The notes under the pieces: generated by a model
The model's database searches: none
What the model was told of the DNA's origin: nothing
What the model saw: only the letters and a program-made list of their open reading frames with translations
Program-made: the position numbers and the translations under genes
Part shown: positions 25,342 to 35,745 of the stretch, one piece after another
Numbering within the stretch: position 1 is the stretch's first letter
How the letters are laid out: every line of letters begins with the position of its first letter
NCBI RefSeq assembly: GCF_019175385.1
Contig: NC_083339.1
Coordinates: 49,094,282-49,158,281 of the forward strand
Reading direction: 5' to 3'
DNA: 64,000 bases
Source of the DNA: Lycium barbarum
Taxonomy: Eukaryota; Streptophyta; Magnoliopsida; Solanales; Solanaceae

Positions 25342-27711
25342 ATCCAACATAAGAAATTTTACAGAGGCCGAAGGATTTGGCCATATTCAAGCATGAAAAT
25401 CAAGAACTCGGTGTATACGAGGAATGGAGTCCTGAAATGATTTAAGATGGAAAAGTGTGACGACGATGATTGCAAATAATATTTTATGTATGGCAAATGA
25501 GGCTATGGACTAGTGTTATAATACATGGTCATGATAATGAGTATAAAAAGTGTATCAAAAATGATTACTATGTAAGTAAATTGTGACCAAGAAATTAATC
25601 ATGTGAATAATTGGAGCAATGTTGGATTTTGGTGGGAGATTAATGAATTAATTAAGCAATTGTGGATAACTATTTTAGTGGGCTGCCACGTGGAATGGGT
25701 TGCAAGTGACAAATAAAGGTCCACGTGACACCTTTATATGAAACAAGTAATGACTAATGTTCATTAAGTAGTCTATGGGTGACACCTTGATAAAATAGCA
25801 ATAGTGATTAATGTAGAATGATGTGGTTTCACGTGTTTTGTGGGCAGCAACTAGGATGCAATTGTGGCCAAAAAAAAATAAAAATAACGTTTTCATGTTT
25901 AGATATTCATGTATAGTTGTGTAAGTATATGTTAGACTACTATGTACGTGAAGAAGCAAAATCAAATGGCCATGGATGACTAACTTAGAGCTCTCGACCA
26001 ACTTTTCTATTGGAAATAATTCAAGATTTCCAACAAGAGCGTTGATAACACAAGAGTGCAAATTAAGGTTCTCTCTATTTATTGAGGTAAGACTTCCGTT
26101 CTAGTTTGATTCACTGGTTCGGATGAGAGATTTTAGTATGTTTTGGATAAAGGACTCACGAGACGGTGATCGGAAACCGTGAGTTAGAATTATATTAAAC
26201 TTAGTGTTGGTTGCTTAAACTTTTATTGGAGTGCCTAGCTTGTGTTGTTGATGTTTTGAAGTTTGGAAGGGTGAAGGATGTGGAGAACCACCGTATAGTT
26301 GATTATAGCGAGTTTGCCTCTAGTCGTTTAGTTGGTTGTATTTTCTTGTATTTGATAGTGATGTTATTATAATTTTTGTAGATTAGCATGTATTGGACGG
26401 ACTGATTTCATAGTAGTAGTTGAAGGGGCGGCATGTAAGGTATGTAAAGCTATCCCTTCTTTCTTTTTGGCATGGTCTATATGAAACAAACATACGACGA
26501 ACATATAAAACTCCAAAGAAACTCTTATTCCTAGAGATACTAAAATGGCTAATGTTCTTGATTTCCAGAAGCTATTTCATTATGTCCTGATACGTGTCTA
26601 TGATTCCTGAAGTCCTATTTTGATATAATCCATAGTGACAGTCGAGGGTGCTCCCAGGTTATTCAAGGAGTTCAGAAATAAGTTTATGAGTCTCACTTGC
26701 ATTATGACTCCAATGAATTCTAGTTCTCAGTGGTACTTGATGTGACTGTTGTCTTGATTCTCAAGTGTTAGTTCATTCTAATTATGCTATTGAGTCTCAG
26801 ATGATGATTTAGTTTGCATATGGTTGCTCATGATATTATAATCGTTCATAGCATTATTACATCATTTCACCGAGTCCCGAGCCGGGTATGTATTCGTGCA
26901 CAGTTTCATTTCATTGTTCACCGAGTCCCTCACTAGAGGGCCGGGTACGGTATATATATATGATTATTTCACCGAAACCTGCACTAGAGGGCCGGGTATG
27001 GTATATATGTATATGCATTCATTCACCGAGTCCCATATTGGGCCGGGTACGGTATATTATATAGATATGCATGACTCTCATCTCATAAGGCACAGGTGCA
27101 TTGGTATCTTTGATTATCATACTTGTCTCCTGTCATCTTTTAATTAGTCATGATCTTCTTTATTGTATTTCATGCTTTATATACTCAGTACATTTTTCGT
27201 ACTGACCCCTTTTCTTCAGGGGCTGCGTTTCATGCCCGCAGGTTCAGACACTCAGTTTGGTGATCCTTCAGCCTAGGACTTCTGCTCAGCTGTTTGGAGA
27301 GCTCCATTGTTCCGGAGCCTAAGTCATTTTGGTACAGATTCTTTGATATTGACTTAGGCATATCCAGGGGTACGGCGGGGCCCTGTCCCGTCATATTTCA
27401 CTTTTATACCCTTAGAGGTCTATAGACATGTGTGGGTTGTATATGGGTTTTGGTCAGCTACATCGATATGATTCGTTTTGGGTATTTCTGCACATAGTGG
27501 CAGCCTTGTCGGCTTGCATAATATGTTATGTTTTGGTTAGCTGTGACTCCTCAGGAGACAGGTTCATTATGATATATGTCGTTATGAGTCTATAGCTTGC
27601 TTTTACAAATTTCCATATTGTCCTTAGTTTCAGTCTGACTATATCTAACAGGTTCGTATACGAGTGTCCAGCTCGGGCACTAGTCATGGCTCATCGGGTT
27701 GGGTCGTGACA
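25342..27711 (+). mobile_element. Tekay-like LTR (LTR1), start truncated
   Basis: It ends with GGGTTGGGTCGTGACA at 27711, followed by a perfect primer-binding site. The left end, in sequence matching the reverse complement of 14760-14960, lacks the TG terminus and a polypurine tract. The U3 part therefore resembles the 12963-15195 LTR. The part from about 26440 on matches the reverse complement of 28726-29995. The segment 26880-27060 has about four units around CACCGAGTCCC and GGGCCGGGTA. It carries the hairpin module. Confidence 0.75.
27176..27243 (+). promoter_or_regulatory. LTR hairpin module, copy 3
   Basis: CAGTAC-N7-GTACTG, CCCC-N9-GGGG and CTGCG-N9-CGCAG, all complementary. Confidence 0.6.
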
Positions 27712-27716
27712 AAAAG

Positions 27717-27728
27717 TGGTATCAGAGC
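27717..27728 (+). other. Primer-binding site
   Basis: TGGTATCAGAGC, complementary to the 3' end of initiator methionine tRNA as usual in plant gypsy elements. It lies five bases after the LTR end. Confidence 0.9.
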
Positions 27729-27769
27729 AGTTCATCCTCGGAGTGTCTACAGACCGTGTCTAGTAGAGT

Positions 27770-27809
27770 CTTGTTTATCGGTGTGTTGTGCACCATATCT
27801 ATAAACAGG
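27770..27809 (+). promoter_or_regulatory. Leader hairpin with GTGCAC loop, copy 2
   Basis: The lower stem is CTTGTTTAT / ATAAACAGG and the upper stem GGTGTG / CATATC (pairs kept through G.U wobbles). The loop contains the palindrome GTGCAC (27788-27793). It lies about 40 bases after the primer-binding site. Confidence 0.6.
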
Positions 27810-27929
27810 AAGCTACAGGATATTTAGGATGTCATCTTTCCTTCTGTCTTAGATAGTGCGATAGAGCCACAGTCTAGGAAAGATTGCTTCTGACCTCTTT
27901 TCCTGTAGGTAGGTGCAGACTGGCGAGAG

Positions 27930-28378
27930 ATGAAGAGATCAACTTCAGATAGTGGGGGTGATAAGAAGGCCCCTAGAGTAGATTCAGGACCCCAGGCTCC
28001 AGGACCGAGCAGGAGGAGCCTCAGTTATTCCATTGAGACTGACCCCTCGGAGGACCCAGCGACGATTCCTCCAGAGTTTTTGATATCCAGGGAGGAGGAC
28101 CCCCCAAGGGACAATTATGACACAGATCCGTCTGAGTATTGGTCTGGGACACCAGAAGAGGAGGTCCCCGAGGCAGTACTAGTGTTACGGATTACTCCAG
28201 CCCCCTATCCTGGTCGTCGGTAAACCAGGAGTTGCCCGGTTATCTACATTCCTCGGACTCAGATAAGAGAGATGATGAAGGACAGACGAGCAGATGGTGG
28301 GTAGACGATGACGAGGAGCACACTTCACCTTATAGATCACCAGATCAGACTAGAGACCGATCGACTACAGGTATATGA
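27930..28378 (+). pseudogene. Short leader-proximal ORF of unknown function, frameshifted copy
   Basis: The ATG at 27930 opens a frame starting MKRSTSDSGGDKK. It is rich in proline, serine and acidic residues, with the repeated word TDPSE. It matches the minus-strand ORF at 35034-35528 over about 80 residues. A deletion of some 45-50 bases near 28175 shifts the frame; the C-terminal half (DYSSPLSWSS ... DQTRDRSTTGI) continues in another frame to the stop at 28376. It sits where gag starts in the intact element but has no zinc knuckle and no gag similarity that I can see. No signal peptide, membrane segment or known domain. Confidence 0.6.
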
Positions 28379-28725
28379 GACTTTATTGAAATTTCCTATG
28401 TATGTGCATTTGCTATAGATTATTACCTAATAGCGGTGAGCGGAAATGAAAGGGGCCGACAACCAAGTATTTATAAGTAACAGCGACCAAGGTGTTTTCG
28501 TCACCATGGGAATTTTGCAATCTAGGATGGAAAGTAGTCATACATACAGGTGAAAGTTGGATATTGAGGATTGAAAAAGGCCAACGTAGTAATTGTGTAG
28601 TCGGGAAATGAGTTCATTGCATTTCAAAAATAATCATCATGAGGCCAAGGTACCAACACGAGCTCAGCTCTGATACCATTTTTGTCATGACCCAGTATAG
28701 CTTAACTTATATTTGATACCACTTT
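28379..28725. other. Internal sequence ending in a doubled minus-strand primer-binding site
   Basis: 28379-28608 matches the reverse complement of 34810-35033 downstream of the sister ORF. After a sharp change near 28608, two minus-strand copies of an LTR terminus plus primer site follow: one at 28672-28693 (complete TGGTATCAGAGC preceded by GGGTCATGACA) and one directly left of LTR2 at 28712-28725 (GGTATCAA, decayed). Confidence 0.6.
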
Positions 28726-31428
28726 TGTCACGACCCAACCCGATGAGCCATGACTAGTGCTCGAGCTGGACACTCCTATACGAACCTGTTAGATATAGTC
28801 AGACTGAAACTAAGGACAATATGGAAACTTTTAAAAGCAAACTATAGACTCATAACGCCATATATCATAATGAACCTGTCTCCTGAGGAGTCACAGCTAA
28901 CCAAAACATCACATAATATGCAAGCCGACAAGGCTGGCACTATATACGGAAATACCAAAACGAACCATATCGACATAGCTGACCAAAACCCATATACAAC
29001 CCACACATGTCTACAGACCTCTAAGAGTATCATGGTGAAATATGATGGGACAAGGCCCCGCCGTACCCCTGGATATGCATAAGTCTATATCAAACCATCT
29101 GTACCAAAATGACTTAGGCTCCGGAACAATGGAGCTCTCCACACAGCTGAGCAGAAGTCCTAGGCTGGAGGATCACCAAACTGAGTGTCTGTACCTGCGG
29201 ACATGAAACGCAGCCCCCCGAAGAAAAGGGGTCAGTACGAAAAATGTGTTGAGTATATAAAGCATAAAATATAATAAAGAAGATCATAGCTGAATAAAAG
29301 ATATCAGAAGGCAAGTATGATAATCAAGATACCAATTCACCTGTGCCTTACGAGATGAGAATCATGCATATCTATATCATATACCATACCCGGTCCATTC
29401 TGGGACTCGGTGAATGAAGTCATATACATATATACCGTACCTGGTCCTCTAGTGAAGGTCTTGGTGAAATAATCATATATATATATACCGTACCCGTCCC
29501 TCTAATAAAGGTCTCGGTGAACAATGCAATGAAACTGTGCACGAATACATACCTGGCCCGGGACTCGGTGAAATGATGTAATAACACTATGCACGATTAG
29601 AATATCATGAGCAACCATATGCAAACTAAATCATCATCTGAGACTCAATAGAATAATTAGAATGAACTAACACTTGAGAATCAAGACAACAATCACGTCA
29701 AGTACCACAGAGAACTAGAATTCATTGGAGTCATAATGCAAGTGAGACTCATAAAATTATTTCTGAACTCCTTGAATAACCTGGGAGCACCCTCGAATGT
29801 CACTATGGATTATATCAAAATAGGACTTCAGGAATCATGGACACGTATCAGGACATAATGAAATAGCTTCTGGAAATCAAGAACATTAGCTATTCTAGTA
29901 TCTCTAAGAATAGAAGCTCCTTTGGAGTTTATATGTTCGTCGTCTATTTGTTTCATATAGACTATGCCAAAAAGAAAGAAAAAAGGGATAACTTTACATA
30001 CCTGACAATCTACCTAATCACCCAACGTCTACTCCTTGAGTCCGTATGTCTACAATCACGACAATAATATCACGATTATACCATTTACACCACTTACTAT
30101 CTAATTTGTATACGAACGGAACTTATTGAAATTCGGGCAGCATTTCCTCTATAAACTGGACAATCCTGAAAATCCAATTCAATTTAATCATCAACAACAT
30201 CAAAAAAAATACCAACCATTAATATACATCATAACTCAGCTAATCCCATCCATTTAATTCAACTAAAACAGCCCCCGATCCATAAATCTCAACAATACAA
30301 CAAACGAGCTGATAACGCTATTTTCTCCGTTCTAATCCGTTAAAACGCTAAATAAACTTATTAACAATGAAAAAGGGACGTTAATCTTACCTTAAGTATG
30401 CAGCAACCACGTCAATACTCTTCGTTTTGGCTGAGTTTTAGCTCAAACTGAAGGCAACGCGACGTACAACGCTTTTCTCTTCATGAGCTTCGGGATTCGG
30501 GGATCGGATTTTGATCAAAATGGCTTTCTAAGCCTAGAAGTTCTCTCCCTCTCTCTCTAATGTTTTGGAAGTTCCTAGATTCAAATGACCAGCCCTCAAA
30601 TGAATTTTCCATATATATTAATGTTAATGGGCCTCATGGGCCGAAATATACTCATGGGCCGAAATGCAAATGTTTGGGTCGGGTCCCAACTTGGTGCCCC
30701 ACCAGCGCAGCTTGCATCGTCCATAACGCCTTATCCCGATATCATTTTGACGAGCGGTTTATTGAGTTAGAAACTAGACTCGATGAACTTCATTTTAGGC
30801 TTTTGCAACACCTTAAAACTCCTAATATACTAGGAGATATTCCTCCAACAATATGGGATAAAAATCTGGTTCGAGATTTTACTGAAGTTGTTCCGATTCA
30901 TTTCGTTTAACTTCTAATCCTCTTCCAACCCTCATGTAACCTCTTATACATATATATACATACTCATATACATCCATAACAATCCATACACATGTCTCGA
31001 AGGGTCCGGAGAATCACAATAACCTTAAACATAGCTAGAGAACTCACAAAGCTTCGACGAAACTCCAATCGCAAAAGTGTATTCATATCTTTTGTCCATG
31101 TTCTATATCATTAATAATAATCTCAAATACTTTAAAAGGGCTCTCACATTACCTCGTATACATACTCATGACACTATTTCAAATCCTTTAGGTTGCCATG
31201 TCACGTCGGGATACTTAAGGCAACCATATATATATAATGATATTCTTACTAACTCGATTAACTTCCCTTGAACTTTCTTAACTCGTTCATTTTGTCTTAA
31301 GTCAAGTAGCACGGACTCTTACGGGGTGTAACAACATAAATACTTATAACCTCAAAATAATCTTGTCCTCAGAGCTTATGTCGGTTAACTTACGAATAAT
31401 CCAACGTACATACATACGGGAAATTACA
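28726..31428 (-). repeat. LTR2, 2703 bp
   Basis: The minus strand runs from TGTAATTTCCCGT (31428) to GGGTTGGGTCGTGACA. It is flanked by a polypurine tract on the right (31429-31445) and primer-site remnants on the left. It is very similar to LTR3 throughout, with scattered substitutions. Open stretches such as 30560-30910 are conserved LTR sequence, not genes. Confidence 0.85.
29193..29263 (-). promoter_or_regulatory. LTR hairpin module, copy 4 (first stem broken)
   Basis: The first stem reads CAACAC-N7-GTACTG, two substitutions away from pairing. The CCCC/GGGG stem and CTGCG-N9-CGCAG are intact. Confidence 0.55.
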
Positions 31429-31580
31429 TCCTTCCCCCCTTTGGAACATTCATCCTCGAATGTTAAACTAGTTCTACAGGATCTTTTAAAAATTCTGGCA
31501 AAGTCTCCTTTATCGCTATACCTACCAACCTGCATTCTGCAACCCACGGATGCCTCACAGGGAAACAATAACATATAGTC

Positions 31581-32118
31581 TCATCTACTAATCAACATAG
31601 TCAAATAAGGAATTAAATTACCTGCAGGCATAGGGAACAAGTAAGGATACTTATTCTTTATCTCGCCTTCGGCTTCCCAGGTTACCTCTTCCCTATTATT
31701 ATTTTGCCACAATACTTTGACGGAAGACACATCCTTAGTACGTAGCCTTCTAACATGGCGATCAAGTATAGCTATAGGGCTCTCCTCATATGACAACTCC
31801 TCTGTTACCTGGACATCGTCTACAGGGAATACTCTAGAAGGGTCACTAATACATTTACGAAGCATTGATACATGAAAAACTGGATGTACTGCGTCCAAAT
31901 CAGATGTTGGGTCCAACTCATAGGCAACCTTGCCTACCCTACGAATAATTTGATAAGGCCAATGTATCTCGGGCTAAGTTTCCCCTTCTTGCCGAATCGC
32001 ATCACACCCTTCATGGGTGATACCTTTAGGAACACCCAATCACCAATCTGAAACTCTAAGTCTCGACGTCGATTATCTGCATATGACTTATGTCGACTCT
32101 AGGCCGCCAATAATCTCT
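31581..32118 (-). pseudogene. Tekay pol remnant: integrase C-terminus and chromodomain
   Basis: It contains only the end of pol: ERLLAA, an amber codon in place of glutamine, then SRHKSYAD, the GPY-type region and the chromodomain (SYEESPIAILDRHVRR ... VKVLWQNNNREEVTWEAE). A one-base deletion breaks the frame near 31960. The integrase catalytic core and everything upstream is missing; at 32119 the sequence passes into non-coding DNA shared with 23690 onwards. The polypurine tract lies at 31429-31445 (plus strand CTTCCCCCCTTTGG). The start of homology differs from that of 22562-23633, so the two remnants have separate deletions. Confidence 0.85.
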
Positions 32119-35033
32119 CTTGAACTTCCTATACTTATTCCTCTTGCTAAAACTTTCATCTCTTCTAGTGCTAAGATTTCCCTTTTCTTGAGCTTCGGAA
32201 TATTGTAGCTCATTTTAAAACTGAATTTGTTCTTACCTCCCCCCTTTTTTGTTAAAGGTTGTTTTCATATACCGTAACCTCTGAGTGTTAACCGTCTTTG
32301 ATAGTCATCTGTCCGACCTTAGTGATCCTTCAACTCCTCTCTTCTACATGATGCCGGAGTTCTCTTCATCGCATGGTTTAACTTGTTTTTCCTTTTTTTT
32401 TGCTAGTTGAGTTCTTGTGTCAAATCAGAAATGCTTATACATATCGGATATAATCCTAACGGCTTCTTGATTGTCTTATCACTTCTACCTCTCATGACTA
32501 GTAGTCCCCTAGGTTAATGAATTATTGGGGACATTGGAATTCATTAAGCCCCTTAAGGAGTGTCCGACTATACCATGCTCTTTTAGCCCTAGTCTTTCTC
32601 CACGACTACCTTCTTAATATCCTTGAAATTCTCCTTGCTCTAGGTTTTGAATTTCTATTTATGTTTATACTATACCATAGAAAGTTGATATTCAACACCA
32701 TCCATTCCCACGACTCATCCTTCCTTTATCTTAGCTCATTTGTCCCATAATTCTCCTTAACTATTCGTTTGCATCGCAGCTATGCTTCATAGTCCTTCTA
32801 GTGTTCTGTTAGTTTTTGTCCTTAACATGAAATCCTCATAAAGTACACCTTTTCCTTTCTTCTTTTATCGAGTCTTCATCTTTCTTTATGATACTACAAC
32901 TTGTGCACACACATACAATTTCGGTTTCATGATCGCATCATTGCATCTTTTACATAAAGTTTGCCTTATACTTTCAATTTGTTTTCCCTTGGGCAAGCCT
33001 ACTGATTCACTAACCTTCTCCTTCTCGTCGGCGGCCACATAATTCGCTTTAACCATTTCATTGACACCTTCTCCTTCCTTTAGTCCTTATAGTTTCCTTT
33101 ACTTGTACAATGCCTATTTCCATTAGTCATCCTTTACTCCTGGGTTAGGAAGCTTTGGAGTGTTTCGTTACGAGTGCGAGTCCCTTTTACACTGAAAATC
33201 TCTTTTTGTCCTAAGTTCTCCTTCCATCTAGGCCTATACCGTACCGTCCCGTCACTATTCCATGCCCTTCCATCCACTGTTAGTCCTTCTACCCGTTTAA
33301 CTCATTTACTCACAATTCTTCCTGACTATGTGTTCGTGTTGCAATCGTACATCAGGTTTTCCTATTGTCCTACCAATTCTTGCTCTTAGCACAAAATTTT
33401 TATAGTTTACACTCTCTCCATGCTTTATTCATCGAGCCTTTATCCGTCTTTCTGACGCTACAGCCGAATTATCTTCCATACAAGTTCCTTACATTTCATT
33501 CTACTCCCTCTATGACCGAATCTCTCGGCCTTTACCGGAACTCTTGTCCCATGTCATTAATTTTTTTTAATCGCTTGTGTCATCCCATCATTCTCATTCT
33601 TATCTCGACGATTGATCGGTTTCTTACTGCTAAATCGTTAAAGCATTCTGTGTACCCCCGGGGTTAAAGATTTCCAGTTACTTTACTCCTAAATGCCCTT
33701 CTCCTTTCCTTATATTATAACATTGACCTTAAAGTTCATAGAATATCCTTTTTGAGTTGCAGATTCGTTTTACTTCCAAATCATCTTTTAGGAGGGCTTC
33801 CTCCCTTCCCAAGGTGATTATGTCTGCTTAGCTGTGCCTTTAGTTCCTCGATTGCTTCTCAAGAACTGGGAATCCCCTAACATTATTACCGAAACTGTTC
33901 ATATTTCCTCACTTCCCCTTGCTCTTCGTGGTTACTTCTCTTCATCTTACTTCCCAGTATTTGTTCTCCTAATTCTTTACGTTCATTTCCTGTCCGTGCT
34001 ATCATACCCTATTTCTCTCACACCTACTCCCAAATTTTATCCAAATAGTCCCTTGCTTTGCCCGTTATTTCCCTTGGAAGCTTCACTCCCCCTCATTTCT
34101 CACTTCTCTCGCCTTTTCTCAAAACATTCTAATCTCTTCTCTTCCTATATGTACTCACTTTCTTCCTTTCCTCGATGTTATTGCATTAGGACTTTTCAAC
34201 TCTAACCCGCAGTAAGAATAACATTAACTTACCTTGTAACATTTGTACCATTATCGCCACTTGAACTTCGTTACCTTGTTCGATTAATGGCATCCATATG
34301 CTGCAATGTCGGTTGCGGGGATACACATACCCGTTGGTACAACCACATATGAGATATCATACGCACACGCATATATTTTCTAACGCCTTGCTCACAAGTA
34401 CATCCGAATTCTTTTCAAACCTATCCTGATCCTAAAACTGTGATGCACCTTCCTTCTCTTTGCCGATCTAGTCCGCCTAATTCTTCATGATCTTTTAGTG
34501 CTCCTAAGCACTCCGCATACTCCAATTCCCCCTTAGGCTACTCTAATTTCCCATCTGCCTCTTATGTTTGACTTCGTAGGATTTCTAATACACTTCGCAG
34601 GAAGGTCACCCATTCTAGTATTTCTCTTAGCCCAGCACGCTTAACCTTGAAACTCTGATAAAATTCGGTGTGCTAGTGCTGATATAATTGTACCCACCTT
34701 ACTGCATGACCTTCATCACCTAATCTCGAGCAAGTTGACATCCTAACAGATTTCAAAACATTCTCGTAACGCATCTTCGTCCGACTTAGAAAGGATCTCT
34801 TATTCTTCCGACTACACAATTACTACCTTGGCCTTTTTCAATCCTCAATATCCAACATTCACCAGTATGTATGACTACTTTCCATCCTAGATTTCAAAAT
34901 ACCCATGGTGACGAAAACACCTTGGTCGTGGTTACTTATAAATACTTGGTTGTCGGCCCCTTTGATTTCCACTCACTGCTATTAGGTAATAATCTATAGC
35001 AAATGCACATACATAGGAAATTTCAATAAAGTC
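32119..35033 (-). other. Long pyrimidine-rich non-coding internal region
   Basis: The first 215 bases are shared with 23690-23935. The rest is unique in the window. The plus strand is strikingly rich in C and T (CTTTC, TTCCTT words), leaving the minus strand, which is the element's sense strand, purine-rich. Short plus-strand frames at 33174-34205 come from the low complexity and lack domains. It replaces gag, protease, reverse transcriptase and RNase H. Confidence 0.6.
34810..35033 (-). repeat. Segment shared with 28379-28608
   Basis: Immediately downstream of the unknown ORF on the sense strand. It is conserved with the plus-strand copy, including ATCCTCAATATCCAACATTC in one orientation. 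Confidence 0.75.
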
Positions 35034-35528
35034 TCATATACCTGTAGTCGATCGGTCTCTAGTCTGATCTGGTGATCTATAAGGTGAAGTGTGCTCCTCG
35101 TCATCGTCTAGCCACTATTTGCTCATCTGGCCTTCATCAACTCTCTTATCTGAGTCAGAGGAATGTAGATAACCAGGCAACTCCTGGTTTACCGACGACC
35201 AAGATAGGGGGCTGGAGTAATCTGTAACACTTACCGGGGTAGCTGGTCTAACGTAGTGCTCTGCCATAGGAGCAACTGGTACGGCCTCGGGGACCTCCTC
35301 TTTTGGTGTCCCAGACGAATACTCAGACGGATCTGTGTCATAACTGTCCCTTGGGGGGTCTTCCTCCCAGGATATCAAAAACTCTGGAGGAATCGTCGCT
35401 GGGTCCTCTGAGGGGTCAGTCTCAATGGTATAACTGAGGCTCCTCCTGCTCGGTCGTGGAGCCTGGGGTCCTGAATCCACTCTAGGGGCCTTCTTAGCAC
35501 CCCCACTATCTGAAGCTGATCTCTTCAT
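35034..35528 (-). pseudogene. Short leader-proximal ORF of unknown function, with an amber codon
   Basis: The ATG at 35526-35528 opens MKRSASDSGGAKKAPRV and reads 137 codons to an amber stop at 35115. The same frame continues to TGA at 35034-35036 for a total of 164 codons. The plus-strand copy has a tryptophan codon where this amber lies (RWW against K-stop-W). The protein is hydrophilic, rich in proline, serine, aspartate and glutamate with a basic start, and looks disordered. I recognise no family. It lies about 200 bases after the primer-binding site, at the place of gag. A nucleic-acid-binding or packaging role is possible but is only inferred from position. Confidence 0.6.
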
Positions 35529-35648
35529 CTCTTGCCAGTCTGCACCTACCTATAGGAAAAGAGGTCAGAAATGATCTTTCCTAGACTCTGGTTCTATCGC
35601 ACGATCTAAGACAGAAGGAAAGATGACATCCTAAATGTCCTGTAGCTT

Positions 35649-35688
35649 CCTGTTTATAGACGTGGTGCACAACACACCGATAAACAAG
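35649..35688 (-). promoter_or_regulatory. Leader hairpin with GTGCAC loop, copy 3
   Basis: On the minus strand the stems are CTTGTTTAT / ATAAACAGG and GGTGTG / CACGTC (two wobbles). The loop palindrome GTGCAC is at 35665-35670. Confidence 0.6.
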
Positions 35689-35729
35689 ACTCTACTAGAC
35701 ACGGTCTGTAGACACTCCGAGGATGAACT

Positions 35730-35741
35730 GCTCTGATACCA
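35730..35741 (-). other. Primer-binding site
   Basis: The minus strand reads TGGTATCAGAGC, four bases after the end of LTR3. Confidence 0.9.
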
Positions 35742-35745
35742 CTTT

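Noticed and set aside
33174..34205. Serine- and leucine-rich frames in the pyrimidine-rich internal region
   Set aside because: Product of low-complexity CT composition. They are antisense to the element and no homologous frame is seen in the window.
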